NCBI RefSeq assembly: GCF_004327285.1
Contig: NZ_QJUI01000016.1
Location: 1-64,000, forward strand
Source: Phytopseudomonas daroniae
GTDB taxonomy: Bacteria; Pseudomonadota; Gammaproteobacteria; Pseudomonadales; Pseudomonadaceae
Length of the DNA: 64,000 bases
Direction of reading: 5' to 3'
Shown here in pieces: positions 17,503 to 26,423 of this stretch. The position numbers and the translations under genes are program-made. Below the pieces are notes generated by a model. That model made no database searches and was not told the DNA's origin. It saw nothing but the letters and a program-made list of their open reading frames with translations. Position 1 is the stretch's first letter; the number at the start of each line of letters is the position of its first letter.

Positions 17503-19062
17503 CTATCCCTTGAGAAAGCGCTGGGCCAGACCCAGTTGCGACTCGGCGAGTTGGTGCAGCGCCTGGCTGATCTCGGTGGTGCGTCCGGCCTGCTGGCTGG
17601 TGCGCTCGGTGAAGCCGGCGATCTCGGTGATCTGCTGGTTGATCTGCTCGGCGACCTGGCCCTGTTGCTCGATGGCGGCGGCCATCTGCAGGCTCATCCC
17701 GCTGATCTGGCCGACTTCTTCGCAGATGCGTGACAGTGCCTGACGCGCCTGCTGCACATCGGCGCTGGCGCGTAGCGCGGCCTGTTCGCCCCGTTGCGCT
17801 GTCGCCAGGGCGTTGCTGCTGCCATTGCGCAGGCTTTCGATGGAACGCTGGATTTCATGGGTCGATTCGCGGGTGCGTGAGGCGAGGCTGCGTACTTCGT
17901 CGGCGACCACCGCGAAGCCACGTCCCGACTCGCCGGCGCGGGCCGCTTCGATGGCGGCGTTGAGTGCCAGCAGGTTGGTCTGTTCGGCGATGCTCTGGAT
18001 CACGCTGGCAATGCCGCCGATGGATTCGATGGCCTCGGCCAGGCTACCGACGGCGCTACCGATTTCTTCTACCGAGGTGCGCATGGTCTGGGTGGAACCC
18101 TGGCTGTCGTCGGACAGACGCTCGCCGTCGCGGGCCAGTTGGTCGGCGTTCTGCGCAGCCTGGGCGGTGCTCTGCAGGTTGCGTGAAAGCTCCTGGATGG
18201 TGGCGCTCATCTGATTGATCGCCGCAGCGGTCTGTTCGGTCTCGCGAACCTGCCTGTCCAGTTGTTCGGCGGCGTTCTCCACTACTTCGGCCGAGGTATG
18301 TGCCTGCTGGCGCAGAACCTCGCTGTTGATGCAGATGCGTGACATCACCGTGGTCATCCGCGCGCGCTGGCTGTTCAGGGCCATGACCAGCAGGGCGCTG
18401 CTGTCGGCGTGGCGGCTGTGCAGCGGCGCCAGTAGCGGCTCGCTGTAGATTTCCCGGTACAGGCCAAGGATATTGCGGGTCAGCCGGCGCTGGCGAAGAG
18501 CCGGTTGCAGCCCGGCCAGCAGCAGGGCGAGCAGGGTCAGCAGCCCCGCCGTTAGTGGCAGGCGTGTGGTGAGAGTGGCGCCGAGCACCAGCAGGCTGAG
18601 GCCCAGCTGCAGGCCATGAGTGGCCAGCAGCGAGACGATGCGCTGGCCTGGTGTCCAGGGCGACTGGCCACGGCCGAGGCGAGCGTAGAGCGCTTCGGCC
18701 GCCTGTATTTCCTCAACGCTGATCGGCTGGTAGACGGTGCCCAGGGCGGACAGTTTGCCGTCATCGAACAGCGGTACCACGTAAAGCTTGTGCCAGTAAC
18801 GCTCGCCCTGCCGGTGCCGGCCCATCACTGGCCCAGTCCAGGGCACCCCGGCGCGCAGCGCCCGCCACATGCTGTCGAGGACGATGGCAGGCATGCGCGG
18901 ATCGTTGATCTGCTCATGCGGTTTGCCGACCAGTTCGTCCTCGCGCAGGCCGCACATACGCAGGTAGGCCGCATTGCAGCTGAGCAGCATGCCCTGCGGG
19001 TCGAGCCGCGAAATCGGCGGTTCGTCGAAGGTCTTGGCGGCGGGACGGATGGCGGCATTCAT
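17503..19062 (-). CDS. PAS-domain methyl-accepting chemotaxis protein (Aer-like)
   Basis: 519 residues. An N-terminal PAS domain spans roughly 10-120 (SRLDPQGMLLSCNAAYLRMCG, ELVGKPHEQI, RYWHKLYVVPLFDDG). A hydrophobic double segment follows near 155-200, and a cytoplasmic signalling domain ends the protein, with the conserved hairpin EQTNLLALNAAIEAARAGE and GRGFAVVADEVRSLA. There is no periplasmic ligand domain, which is the layout of Aer-type energy/redox receptors. It starts 17 bp after the class II aldolase gene, so it appears to be the last gene of the Liv operon and may link taxis to use of that operon's substrate. Confidence 0.9.
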   Translation of the reverse strand: MNAAIRPAAKTFDEPPISRLDPQGMLLSCNAAYLRMCGLREDELVGKPHEQINDPRMPAIVLDSMWRALRAGVPWTGPVMGRHRQGERYWHKLYVVPLFDDGKLSALGTVYQPISVEEIQAAEALYARLGRGQSPWTPGQRIVSLLATHGLQLGLSLLVLGATLTTRLPLTAGLLTLLALLLAGLQPALRQRRLTRNILGLYREIYSEPLLAPLHSRHADSSALLVMALNSQRARMTTVMSRICINSEVLRQQAHTSAEVVENAAEQLDRQVRETEQTAAAINQMSATIQELSRNLQSTAQAAQNADQLARDGERLSDDSQGSTQTMRTSVEEIGSAVGSLAEAIESIGGIASVIQSIAEQTNLLALNAAIEAARAGESGRGFAVVADEVRSLASRTRESTHEIQRSIESLRNGSSNALATAQRGEQAALRASADVQQARQALSRICEEVGQISGMSLQMAAAIEQQGQVAEQINQQITEIAGFTERTSQQAGRTTEISQALHQLAESQLGLAQRFLKG

Positions 19063-19079
19063 GGCACGACTCCTTGTGG

Positions 19080-19847
19080 TTACCAGGGCAGTACGCGCTC
19101 GGCGCGCATCTTGCGCACCATGGCGTCGTAGAACTTGGTGGCGAAGCCACTCTCGCGGATCAGCATGGCGGTGAGGTTGGCGCACTTCTCGGCGACGCCC
19201 TCTTCGAGCGGGTTGTCTTCGCCGCCCAGGGCGCCGGCGGCACACTGGTTCTCGGCAGCACGCTGCACCGTCCAGAGCAGGAAGAAGGCTTTCTCGATGC
19301 TGCTCTCGCCAACGGCGATGCCATGGTTGCGCAGCACCAGGATGTGCTTGTCGCCGAGGCTGGCGATCATCCGTGTCTTCTCGTCATCGAACAGGGTGAT
19401 GCCCTCGAAGGTGTGGTAACCGATGCGGCCGTAAAGCTGCGCACCGTAGAAATCGTCATGGGTGAAGCCGCGCTTTTTCTGCACCACGGCCGAGACCGGT
19501 ACCGTGTGGGTGTGGAGGATGCACTGGATATCGTCGCGTGCGCCGTGTACCGCGCTGTGCAGGGCGAAACCGGCGGGGTTGCCGTCGTAGGGTGACTCGT
19601 CGAGTTTGTTGCCGTGCAGGTCGACCTTGAGCAGGTTGGCCGGAGTGACTTCGGTGTAGTTCAGGCCGAACGGGTTGACCAGATAATGGTGAGCCGCCCC
19701 GGGCAGGCGTGCGGAAATGTGGTTGAAGATGGTCTCGGTCCAGCCGAAGTAATCGACCAGGTGGTAGCAGTGGGCGAGCTTGATGCGCAGTGCCCACTCT
19801 TCGTCGCTGCAGTGAGTGGGCTTGCTGAGGTCGGTCATGGCATTCAT
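19080..19847 (-). CDS. Class II aldolase/adducin-family protein
   Basis: 255 residues with the metal-binding histidines of the class II aldolase fold: the HTHT motif in CILHTHTVPVSAV and the later VLRNHGIAVG. Members are fuculose-phosphate-type aldolases, epimerases, decarboxylases or hydrolases, so the reaction cannot be read from family alone. The start at 19847 follows the ketopantoate-reductase-like stop by 13 bp and precedes the chemoreceptor by 17 bp. Within this operon it may cleave or decarboxylate a product of the neighbouring reductase. Confidence 0.85.
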   Translation of the reverse strand: MNAMTDLSKPTHCSDEEWALRIKLAHCYHLVDYFGWTETIFNHISARLPGAAHHYLVNPFGLNYTEVTPANLLKVDLHGNKLDESPYDGNPAGFALHSAVHGARDDIQCILHTHTVPVSAVVQKKRGFTHDDFYGAQLYGRIGYHTFEGITLFDDEKTRMIASLGDKHILVLRNHGIAVGESSIEKAFFLLWTVQRAAENQCAAGALGGEDNPLEEGVAEKCANLTAMLIRESGFATKFYDAMVRKMRAERVLPW

Positions 19848-19860
19848 GGCAATGTCTCGT

Positions 19861-20853
19861 TCAGTGTGCATGGATCTGGGCGCCGCGAAAGCGCGCCAGG
19901 GTGAGGATGTCCTGGGTGGTGGGCATGGCAAGCCCCTGGTAGCCGGCCAGTTCGATCACCGCATCGCCAATGGCGGCCAGCTCCAGTGGCCGACCCTGTT
20001 CGAAATCCTGCAGCATGGAGGTGCGCACCGGGCCCATGCCGGCGCCCAGTTCCATGAAGGTCTGCGGGTCGAAGTTGATGCGTGCGCCATAGGCCGCAGC
20101 GGTGAGCAGGGTTTCCTGGAGGATCTTGGCGACCACGTTTTTCAGTTCGGTCTTGCCGTACAGCTCTTCCAGCGTCGCGCCGGTGACCACCGACAGCGGG
20201 TTGGAGCTGAGGTTGGCGATGATCTTGGTCCACAGCTGGTCGCGAATACGCTCGGTGGCTCGGGCTTCGATACCGCTGCGGGCGATCAGTGCACGTACCC
20301 GTTCCAGGCGTTCGCTCATCTGCTCGTTCGGTTCGCCGAGAATCATCAGGTGCGGGTTGTTCGAACGTGCCACGCCGGGCGATTCGGTTTCTGCGGTGAT
20401 GAAGACCACGCAACCCAGTACCCGATCCAGATCAAGCGCGCGGCTCAGCACGCCGCCGGGATCGACTGCCTGCACCTGGCGCTCGGCGAAGCGCCCCTCG
20501 ACGCCGTGGAAGTACCACCAGGGCACGCCATTGACCACCGGTACCACGACGGTGTCGGGGCCGATCAATGGCGCGAGGCTGGGCAGCAGGCCGACGAGTG
20601 CCGGGGCCTTGGTGCAGACGAATAGCAGATCCTGCTCGCCGAGTGCCTCGCAATCGTCGCTGGCGTTTACCGGGGCATGATGTTCGCCATCCAGATCGGT
20701 CAGGCGTACGCCGTTGTCGCGCAGCGCGACAAGTGTCTGGCCGCGCGCGAGCAGGCTGACCGGCTGGCCGCTGGCTGCCAGGCGTGCCGCCAGGGTGCAA
20801 CCAATGGCGCCGGCACCGACGATGCACAGGCGTGGAGGGTTCGAGCGGGTCAT
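19861..20853 (-). CDS. Ketopantoate reductase-like dehydrogenase (PanE/ApbA family), copy 2
   Basis: 330 residues. The nucleotide-binding start is CIVGAGAIGCTLAARLA; the family segment LWTKIIANLSSNPLSVVTGAT and the C-terminal AYGARINFDPQTFMELGAGMG region are present. It is longer than biosynthetic PanE and sits 11 bp after livF-like and 13 bp before a class II aldolase gene. It is therefore probably a catabolic 2-oxo-acid/2-hydroxy-acid dehydrogenase for whatever the Liv-type transporter imports. It is clearly divergent from the first copy at 11144-12049. Confidence 0.85.
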   Translation of the reverse strand: MTRSNPPRLCIVGAGAIGCTLAARLAASGQPVSLLARGQTLVALRDNGVRLTDLDGEHHAPVNASDDCEALGEQDLLFVCTKAPALVGLLPSLAPLIGPDTVVVPVVNGVPWWYFHGVEGRFAERQVQAVDPGGVLSRALDLDRVLGCVVFITAETESPGVARSNNPHLMILGEPNEQMSERLERVRALIARSGIEARATERIRDQLWTKIIANLSSNPLSVVTGATLEELYGKTELKNVVAKILQETLLTAAAYGARINFDPQTFMELGAGMGPVRTSMLQDFEQGRPLELAAIGDAVIELAGYQGLAMPTTQDILTLARFRGAQIHAH

Positions 20854-20864
20854 GGCTTTCTTCC

Positions 20865-21632
20865 TCAGGTCGCGAGCATTTCCTGGTGTTTGCTGGCCAG
20901 GCCGAGGTAGGCCTCGATCACCCGTGGGTCGTCGGCCAGTTCCGCCGCCGGGCCCTGCATGGCGATCTGCCCGGTTTCCAGCACGTAGGCGTAGTCGGCA
21001 ACCCGCAACGCTGCCCTTGCGTTCTGCTCCACCAGCAAGATGGACACACCCTGGCGCCGCAGGTCGGCGATGATGCGGAAGATTTCTCGGGTGATCAGCG
21101 GCGCCAGGCCCAGGCTCGGTTCGTCGAGCATCAGCAGCTTGGGCTTGGCCATCAGCGCGCGACCCACGGCGAGCATCTGCCGCTCGCCGCCGGAGAGGGT
21201 CGCCGCCAGTTGCTGGCGCCGCTCGTGCAGACGCGGGAACAGGCTGTACACCTCGGCCAGGGTTCTGCGCCAGTCGCGTTCGCCCTGGCGTACGCGCTGG
21301 AAGGCGCCGAGCTGCAGGTTGTCTTCCACGCTCATGCTGTTGAACAGCTCGCGCTTTTCCGGCACCAGGCCGAGGCCGCGGCCGACCAGTACTTCGACCT
21401 CCGGCACGGTTTCCAGGGTACCGTCGAAACGTACCTGGCCCTTGGAGCCGAGCACGCCCATGATCGCCGAGAGCAGGGTGGTCTTGCCGGCGCCGTTGGG
21501 GCCGATCACGGTGACGATCTGCCCTGCGCCGACACTCAGGCTGGCGTTGCTCAGGGCCTCGACCTTGCCGTAGGCCACGCACAGGTCTTTCACTTCGAGC
21601 AGGGTGTTTGCGGGTTTATTGCTCATATTCAT
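20865..21632 (-). CDS. Branched-chain-type ABC transporter ATP-binding protein (LivF-like)
   Basis: 255-residue ATPase: Walker A GPNGAGKTTLL, signature LSGGERQMLAVGRAL, Walker B LLMLDEPSLGL, then LLVEQNARAAL as in LivF. The start codon overlaps the stop of the LivM-LivG fusion gene (TGATG); an ATG six bases further in is an alternative. It works with the fusion protein and LivH-like permease. The operon also carries metabolic enzymes, so the solute need not be a branched-chain amino acid. Confidence 0.92.
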   Translation of the reverse strand: MNMSNKPANTLLEVKDLCVAYGKVEALSNASLSVGAGQIVTVIGPNGAGKTTLLSAIMGVLGSKGQVRFDGTLETVPEVEVLVGRGLGLVPEKRELFNSMSVEDNLQLGAFQRVRQGERDWRRTLAEVYSLFPRLHERRQQLAATLSGGERQMLAVGRALMAKPKLLMLDEPSLGLAPLITREIFRIIADLRRQGVSILLVEQNARAALRVADYAYVLETGQIAMQGPAAELADDPRVIEAYLGLASKHQEMLAT

Positions 21633-23434
21633 CACTCCGCTCCGCCCAGGTAGGCTTCGAGTACCGCAGGATTCTTCTGCACGTCGTCCGGCAGGCCTTC
21701 GGCGATCTTCTGACCGAATTCCATCACCACCACGCGATCGACCAGGCCCATGACGAAGTCCATGTCGTGCTCCACCAGCAGGATCGCCATGCCTTCGCCG
21801 CGCAGCTTGCGCAGCAGGTCGCAGAGGGCCTGTTTTTCCTTGTGGCGCAGCCCGGCGGCCGGCTCGTCGAGCAGCAGCAGGCAGGGGTCGGCGCACAGGG
21901 CGCGGGCGATCTCGAGGATGCGCTGCTGGCCGAGGGCCAGGCTGCCGGCTTCTTCGTAGAGGTAATCGCCGAGACCGACGCGCTCCAGCTGACGCCGGGC
22001 CTCGCGCAGCAGATCCGCTTCCTCGGCGCGCTCGGTGTGCAACAGCGACGGCACGATGCCCTTGTCGCCGCGCAGGTGGGCACCGATGGCGACGTTCTCC
22101 AGCACGCTCATGCTCTGCAGCAGTTTCACGTGCTGGAAGGTGCGGCTCATGCCCAGGCGAGCGATGCGCCGTGACGGGATGCCGTTGATGCGTTGGCCCA
22201 TGAACAGCACATCGCCTTCGGTAGGAATGTCGACCCCGGAAATCTGATTGAACAGGGTGCTCTTGCCGGCGCCGTTGGGGCCGATCAGGGCGAGGATCTC
22301 GCCGGCGTGCACCGTCAGGTTCATGCGGTCGTTGGCCACCAGACCACCGAAGCGTTTGCTGACGTCGCGGGCTTCGAGGATCGCTTCGCCCGCTTGTGGC
22401 AGGTCACGACGCGGCAGCGTAGACGCCTGCTCGTCGGCTCTCGGCGCGCCGTTGCCGTGACGCCAGCGGGCCGGCATCAGGCGTGTCAGCAGCGGCCACA
22501 GGCCGCCCGGCGCGCGCTGCATCAGCAATATGATGAGCAGGCCGAAGACGATGGTTTCATAGTTGCCCTGGCTGCCCAGCAGCATTGGCAGCCAGTCCTG
22601 CAGCCACTGCTTGAGCAGGGTCAGGATACCGGCGCCGAGCAGCGCGCCCCAGACGCTACCGACACCGCCGATGAGCGCCATGAACAGGTATTCGATACCC
22701 ATGTGCAGGCCGAACGGCGTCGGGTTCACGAAGCGCTGGTTGTGTGCGTAGAGCCAGCCGGAAAGGGCGGCCAGCAGCGCCGAGATGACGAAGATCACCA
22801 TCTTCGCGCGGAAGGTGTTGACGCCCATCGACTCGGCCATCACCTGGCCGCCCTTGAGCGCGCGGATCGCCCGGCCCTCGCGGGAGTTGAGCAGGTTCTG
22901 CACCAGCAGCATGGCCAGCAGCAGGATCACCCAGATCAGGTAGAACATCTTCCAGCCCTTATCCAGCACCAGGCCGAACAGCGACACCGGTGGCAGGCCG
23001 CTCATGCCGGTGTGCCCGCCGAGGCCGTCGAGGGTACCGAACAGGTAGTACAGCGAGATGCCCCAGGCGATGGTGCCCAGTGGTAGGTAATGCCCGGACA
23101 GCTTCAGCGTCAGCGCGCCGAGCAGCAGCGCCACCGTGGCGGTGAGGGCGATACCGATGAGCAGGGCCAACCAGGGTGAGCCCCCGGCCCAGGCGAGCCA
23201 GGCGGGCAATTGCTCGGTGGCGGTCAGGTAGGCGCTGGTGTAGGCGCCGAGGCCGACGAAGGCGGCCTGGCCGAAGCTGGTCATGCCACCGACGCCGGTG
23301 AGCAGCACCAGGCCCAGCACCACCAGGGTGTACAGGCCGATGTAGTTGAGCAGGGTGACCTGGAAGGTCGGCAACGCCAGGGGCGCGATACCGAGCAGCA
23401 GGACGAAGGCGATCAGCAGGGCGCGCAGCTTCAT
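21632..23434 (-). CDS. Fused ABC permease and ATPase (LivM-LivG type)
   Basis: 600 residues. Residues about 1-310 form a LivM-type permease (TLVVLGLVLLTGVGGMTSFGQAAFVGLGAY, then several helices ending near GLWPLLTRL). A linker follows, and from about 350 there is a LivG-type ATPase with Walker A GPNGAGKSTLF, a degenerate signature LALGQQRILEIARAL, and Walker B LLLLDEPAAGL. Both halves appear intact. The gene overlaps livH-like upstream by 4 bp and livF-like downstream by 1 base (TGATG). Such fusions are known in proteobacterial amino-acid/amide transporters. Confidence 0.92.
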   Translation of the reverse strand: MKLRALLIAFVLLLGIAPLALPTFQVTLLNYIGLYTLVVLGLVLLTGVGGMTSFGQAAFVGLGAYTSAYLTATEQLPAWLAWAGGSPWLALLIGIALTATVALLLGALTLKLSGHYLPLGTIAWGISLYYLFGTLDGLGGHTGMSGLPPVSLFGLVLDKGWKMFYLIWVILLLAMLLVQNLLNSREGRAIRALKGGQVMAESMGVNTFRAKMVIFVISALLAALSGWLYAHNQRFVNPTPFGLHMGIEYLFMALIGGVGSVWGALLGAGILTLLKQWLQDWLPMLLGSQGNYETIVFGLLIILLMQRAPGGLWPLLTRLMPARWRHGNGAPRADEQASTLPRRDLPQAGEAILEARDVSKRFGGLVANDRMNLTVHAGEILALIGPNGAGKSTLFNQISGVDIPTEGDVLFMGQRINGIPSRRIARLGMSRTFQHVKLLQSMSVLENVAIGAHLRGDKGIVPSLLHTERAEEADLLREARRQLERVGLGDYLYEEAGSLALGQQRILEIARALCADPCLLLLDEPAAGLRHKEKQALCDLLRKLRGEGMAILLVEHDMDFVMGLVDRVVVMEFGQKIAEGLPDDVQKNPAVLEAYLGGAE

Positions 23435-24468
23435 TCCTCCTCCTCCACGTGACGGCTGGTGAGCGAGCGCCAGAGCAGGAAGGGGATGATCAGGGTGAAC
23501 ACGATGATCTCTTTATAAGTGCTGGCCCAGAACATCGAGAACGCCTCGATCAGGCCGACCACCAGGGCGCCGAGGGCGGCCACCGGATAGCTGACCAGAC
23601 CGCCGATGATGGCGCCGACGAAGCCCTTGAGGCTGATGACGAAACCCGAGTCGAAGTACAGGGTGGTGATGGGCGCGATGAGGATGCCCGACAGCGCGCC
23701 GATGAAGGTCGCCATGGCGAAGGTGGCCTTGCCCGCCAGGGTCGGCGAGATGCCCATCAGTCGCGCGCCCATGCGATTCACCGCGGTGGCGCGCAGCGCC
23801 TTGCCGTAGATGCTTCGCTCGAAGAACAGGAACAGGCTGGTGATCAGGATCAGCGATACCACGATGACCCACAGCGTCTGGCTGTTCAGGGTGACCGGGC
23901 CGAGCTCCAGGCCGGCCTCGGAGAACGGTTGGGTGCGCGCACCCTCCGGGCCGAACAGCAGCAGGCCGACGCCGACCATCGCTACGTGCACGGCGATGGA
24001 GACGATCAGCAGCACCAGCGGATGGGCGTCGGCCACGGGCTGGAAAAACAGTCGGTAGATCTGTGGCCCAAGGGGGACGACGAGGGCCAGGGTCAGCATG
24101 GCCTGAATCGCCATGGGCAGCTCGGCCAGCGACAGGTTCTGAATCAGCAGTACCATCGCCACGGCATAGGCCAGTTTCACCGGCACCCAGCGGGGGAGAC
24201 GAAAGCCATGGCTGGCACGCGCCGCACCAATCAGGTCGAGGGTGCAATCGATCAGTGTCAGGCCGAGCAGCAGCCAGACCAGCGAGGTCGGCTGGCCGGC
24301 CTGCAGGGCGGCCATGGTCAGGGCGCCGTAAGTGACGTATTCACCCTGCGGAATCAGCAGGATTCGCGTCACGGTAAACACCAGCAGAATGGAAAGGGCC
24401 AGCAGGGCGTAGATCGCACCGTTGGTCACGCCATCCTGGCCGAGCAGCATGGCTATCTGGAAATTCAT
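23431..24468 (-). CDS. Branched-chain-type ABC transporter permease (LivH-like)
   Basis: 345-residue membrane protein. Early segment DGVTNGAIYALLALSILLVFTVTRI and late segment KGFVGAIIGGLVSYPVAALGALVVGL are characteristic of LivH. It is longer than typical LivH (about 300) because of an insert around residues 85-150. It overlaps the fusion gene by 4 bp and lies 126 bp after the binding-protein gene, a gap that may hold an mRNA stabilising or attenuating element. Confidence 0.9.
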   Translation of the reverse strand: MNFQIAMLLGQDGVTNGAIYALLALSILLVFTVTRILLIPQGEYVTYGALTMAALQAGQPTSLVWLLLGLTLIDCTLDLIGAARASHGFRLPRWVPVKLAYAVAMVLLIQNLSLAELPMAIQAMLTLALVVPLGPQIYRLFFQPVADAHPLVLLIVSIAVHVAMVGVGLLLFGPEGARTQPFSEAGLELGPVTLNSQTLWVIVVSLILITSLFLFFERSIYGKALRATAVNRMGARLMGISPTLAGKATFAMATFIGALSGILIAPITTLYFDSGFVISLKGFVGAIIGGLVSYPVAALGALVVGLIEAFSMFWASTYKEIIVFTLIIPFLLWRSLTSRHVEEEE

Positions 24469-24594
24469 GGGGGCTACATCCTTCGAATACAGGATTCGTA
24501 ACGCGCGCAGCAGATCCCGGAACGAGAGATCCGGGGCCGGCTGGCGTCTAGCGTGCGGCCGGTGCCTGGCACCGGCTGGGGAGCGACAGCTGGT

Positions 24595-25743
24595 TTATTT
24601 GAGCAGCACCCATTTACCGTCCTTGACGGTGATCAGCTCGCGGCCGCGTTCATCGAAGCCACTGTGATCTTCGGCGCTCATGTTGTAGACGCCCTGGGTC
24701 GCGGCCAGCTCGTGGGTCTGTTCCAGCGCATCACGCAGCGCCGAACGGAACTCGGCGGTACCCGGTTTGCCCTGCTGCAACGCGGTGGGAATAGCCTGCT
24801 CCAGCAGCAGGCCGGCGTCATAGACATTGGCGCCGAAGGTCGCCGGTTCGCGGCCATTGAGCTGGGTGTAGTCATCGATGTATTTGCGCGCCACAGCCTT
24901 GGACGGATGATCGTCCGGCACTTCGTCGATCACCAGTATCAGGCTGGCGGCGAGGATGGTGCCCTCGACCTTGCGTCCGCCCAGTTGCAGGAACGCCGGC
25001 AGGGCGGCGCCATGGGTCTGGTACACCTGGCCCTTGTAGCCCTGGTCGAACAGCGTGGTCTGCGGCATGACTGCGGAGCTGCCCGGTGCCGCCACCAGCA
25101 CCGCGTCGGGGTGCTGGGCGATGATCTTCAGGCTCTGCCCGGTCATCGAAGTGTCCTGACGCTGGAAGCGCTCGTTGGCAACGATCCTGATGCCGTTGTT
25201 CGCGGCCAGCTCGCTCATCACCTTGCCCCAGTTCTCGCCGTAGGGGTCGGCAGTGCCGACCAGGCCGAGGGTCTTCACGCCGTTCTTGACCATATGCTCG
25301 GTCAGCGCCTGGGCGATCAACTCATCGTTCTGGGTGGTCTTGAACACCCACTTCTTCTGCTCGTTCATCGGCAGCACCACGGCCGCAGTACCTACCGGCG
25401 CGAGCATCGGCGTACCCGACTCGGCGGCGAACTGGATCACGCCCATGGCGTTCGGCGAGCCGCTCGGGCCGATGATGGCGTCGACGTTCTCCTCGTCCAG
25501 CAGCTTCTTGAAGGCTTTCACCGAGGCGGTGGGATCACTGGCGTCATCCAGCGAGATGTAGCGGATGGTCTCGCCACCAGCCTGAGTAGGCATGAGCGCA
25601 ACACTGTTCTTCTGTGGAATCCCGACCAGGGCGATGGGCCCGGTCGAGGAGGTGATCACACCGACCTTTACTTCGGCCTGAGCCGCCATCGACGCGCAAA
25701 GCGCACTCAACATCAGGGTGGACACAGCTCTCTTGAACAGCAT
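24595..25743 (-). CDS. Liv-type ABC transporter periplasmic binding protein
   Basis: 382 residues with a signal peptide cleaved near AQA (about residue 23), followed by EVKVGVITSSTGPIALVGIPQKN, the classic start of a type I periplasmic-binding-protein (LivJ/Peripla_BP_6) fold. Later DAIIGPSGSPNAMG and LVGTADPYGENWGKV are visible. It heads the seven-gene unit that ends with the chemoreceptor at 17503. It diverges from the iac cluster, so aromatic or indolic ligands are conceivable, but this is context inference only. Confidence 0.9.
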   Translation of the reverse strand: MLFKRAVSTLMLSALCASMAAQAEVKVGVITSSTGPIALVGIPQKNSVALMPTQAGGETIRYISLDDASDPTASVKAFKKLLDEENVDAIIGPSGSPNAMGVIQFAAESGTPMLAPVGTAAVVLPMNEQKKWVFKTTQNDELIAQALTEHMVKNGVKTLGLVGTADPYGENWGKVMSELAANNGIRIVANERFQRQDTSMTGQSLKIIAQHPDAVLVAAPGSSAVMPQTTLFDQGYKGQVYQTHGAALPAFLQLGGRKVEGTILAASLILVIDEVPDDHPSKAVARKYIDDYTQLNGREPATFGANVYDAGLLLEQAIPTALQQGKPGTAEFRSALRDALEQTHELAATQGVYNMSAEDHSGFDERGRELITVKDGKWVLLK

Positions 25744-26423
25744 GTCGTACTCCAGGGTGCAGGGCTAAAAACGGGCTGAACAGCCGTACCGGGAGGTACT
25801 GGCATCGCCTTCTCGTAGTGCGCACGGTGGCAAGCACCGGCGAAGCACCACCGCCGAACAGCGGTCGGTGCGCTGCAGGCGAAATTGCAGGTTGCATGCC
25901 AGAACCTGGCCTGCACCAGGAGCGCGCCCGCTTCGCCCGCTCGCTTTTGCGGCGGAAAAAACGCGATCTCAGTGCGGCGATGACATTCGCCATCGCCAGC
26001 AAAAACAATACGTTAAGGTGATTTTTTTGGTGTTTTTAATTGCTAAAACGAACATAAAAAATCACCGTTTTTCATGCTGAAAAATCTATTTTTCAATGAT
26101 GTTATTCAACAAATAAATCCGATCTTCAATCTGTCTCCATGCCTTCGGTAACACTCGGATTGTCTCTGTTTAAGCATATTTTTAACGTTTAATATATTGA
26201 TTTAAAAGGATTTAAATAGAGTTCATGAGGACTTTACGAGTTTTTCCAGGTCGTTACCAATCTGCACAATGCTGGTGCTTTTTGCGTGAAAAGTGCACCA
26301 ATTTGAACGTTGATATTTTTCGGATAATTCAATTGACAATTCACGTAATTATGGCGATTTTAGATTTAGCGAATCGGCGGCCTTGTGCTCGCCACGCCAG
26401 CAACGTTCGAGAAGGTAGATGGC
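25744..26423. promoter_or_regulatory. AT-rich divergent control region between Liv operon and iac cluster
   Basis: About 680 bp without a gene. From about 25990 to 26370 it is strikingly AT-rich compared with its surroundings. It contains an 11-bp inverted repeat, ggtgatttttt at 26017-26027 and aaaaaatcacc at 26056-26066, and an 11-bp perfect palindrome at 26331-26341. Divergent promoters for the Liv operon (minus) and iacH (plus) must lie here. No coding region is supported. Confidence 0.7.
26331..26341 (+). promoter_or_regulatory. Palindrome AATTGACAATT overlapping a -35-like TTGACA
   Basis: AATTG-A-CAATT is a perfect 5+1+5 palindrome about 90 bp before the iacH start. It contains TTGACA at 26333-26338, a consensus -35 box; a weak -10 (GATTTT, 26356-26361) sits 17 bp on. 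Such an AT-rich palindrome over the promoter would suit a MarR-type repressor. The role is inferred from position and symmetry. Confidence 0.4.

Noticed and set aside
22193..24501. Plus-strand frames opposite the Liv permease genes
   Set aside because: Highly charged, Gln/His-rich translations are the usual complement of membrane-protein genes, not a protein.
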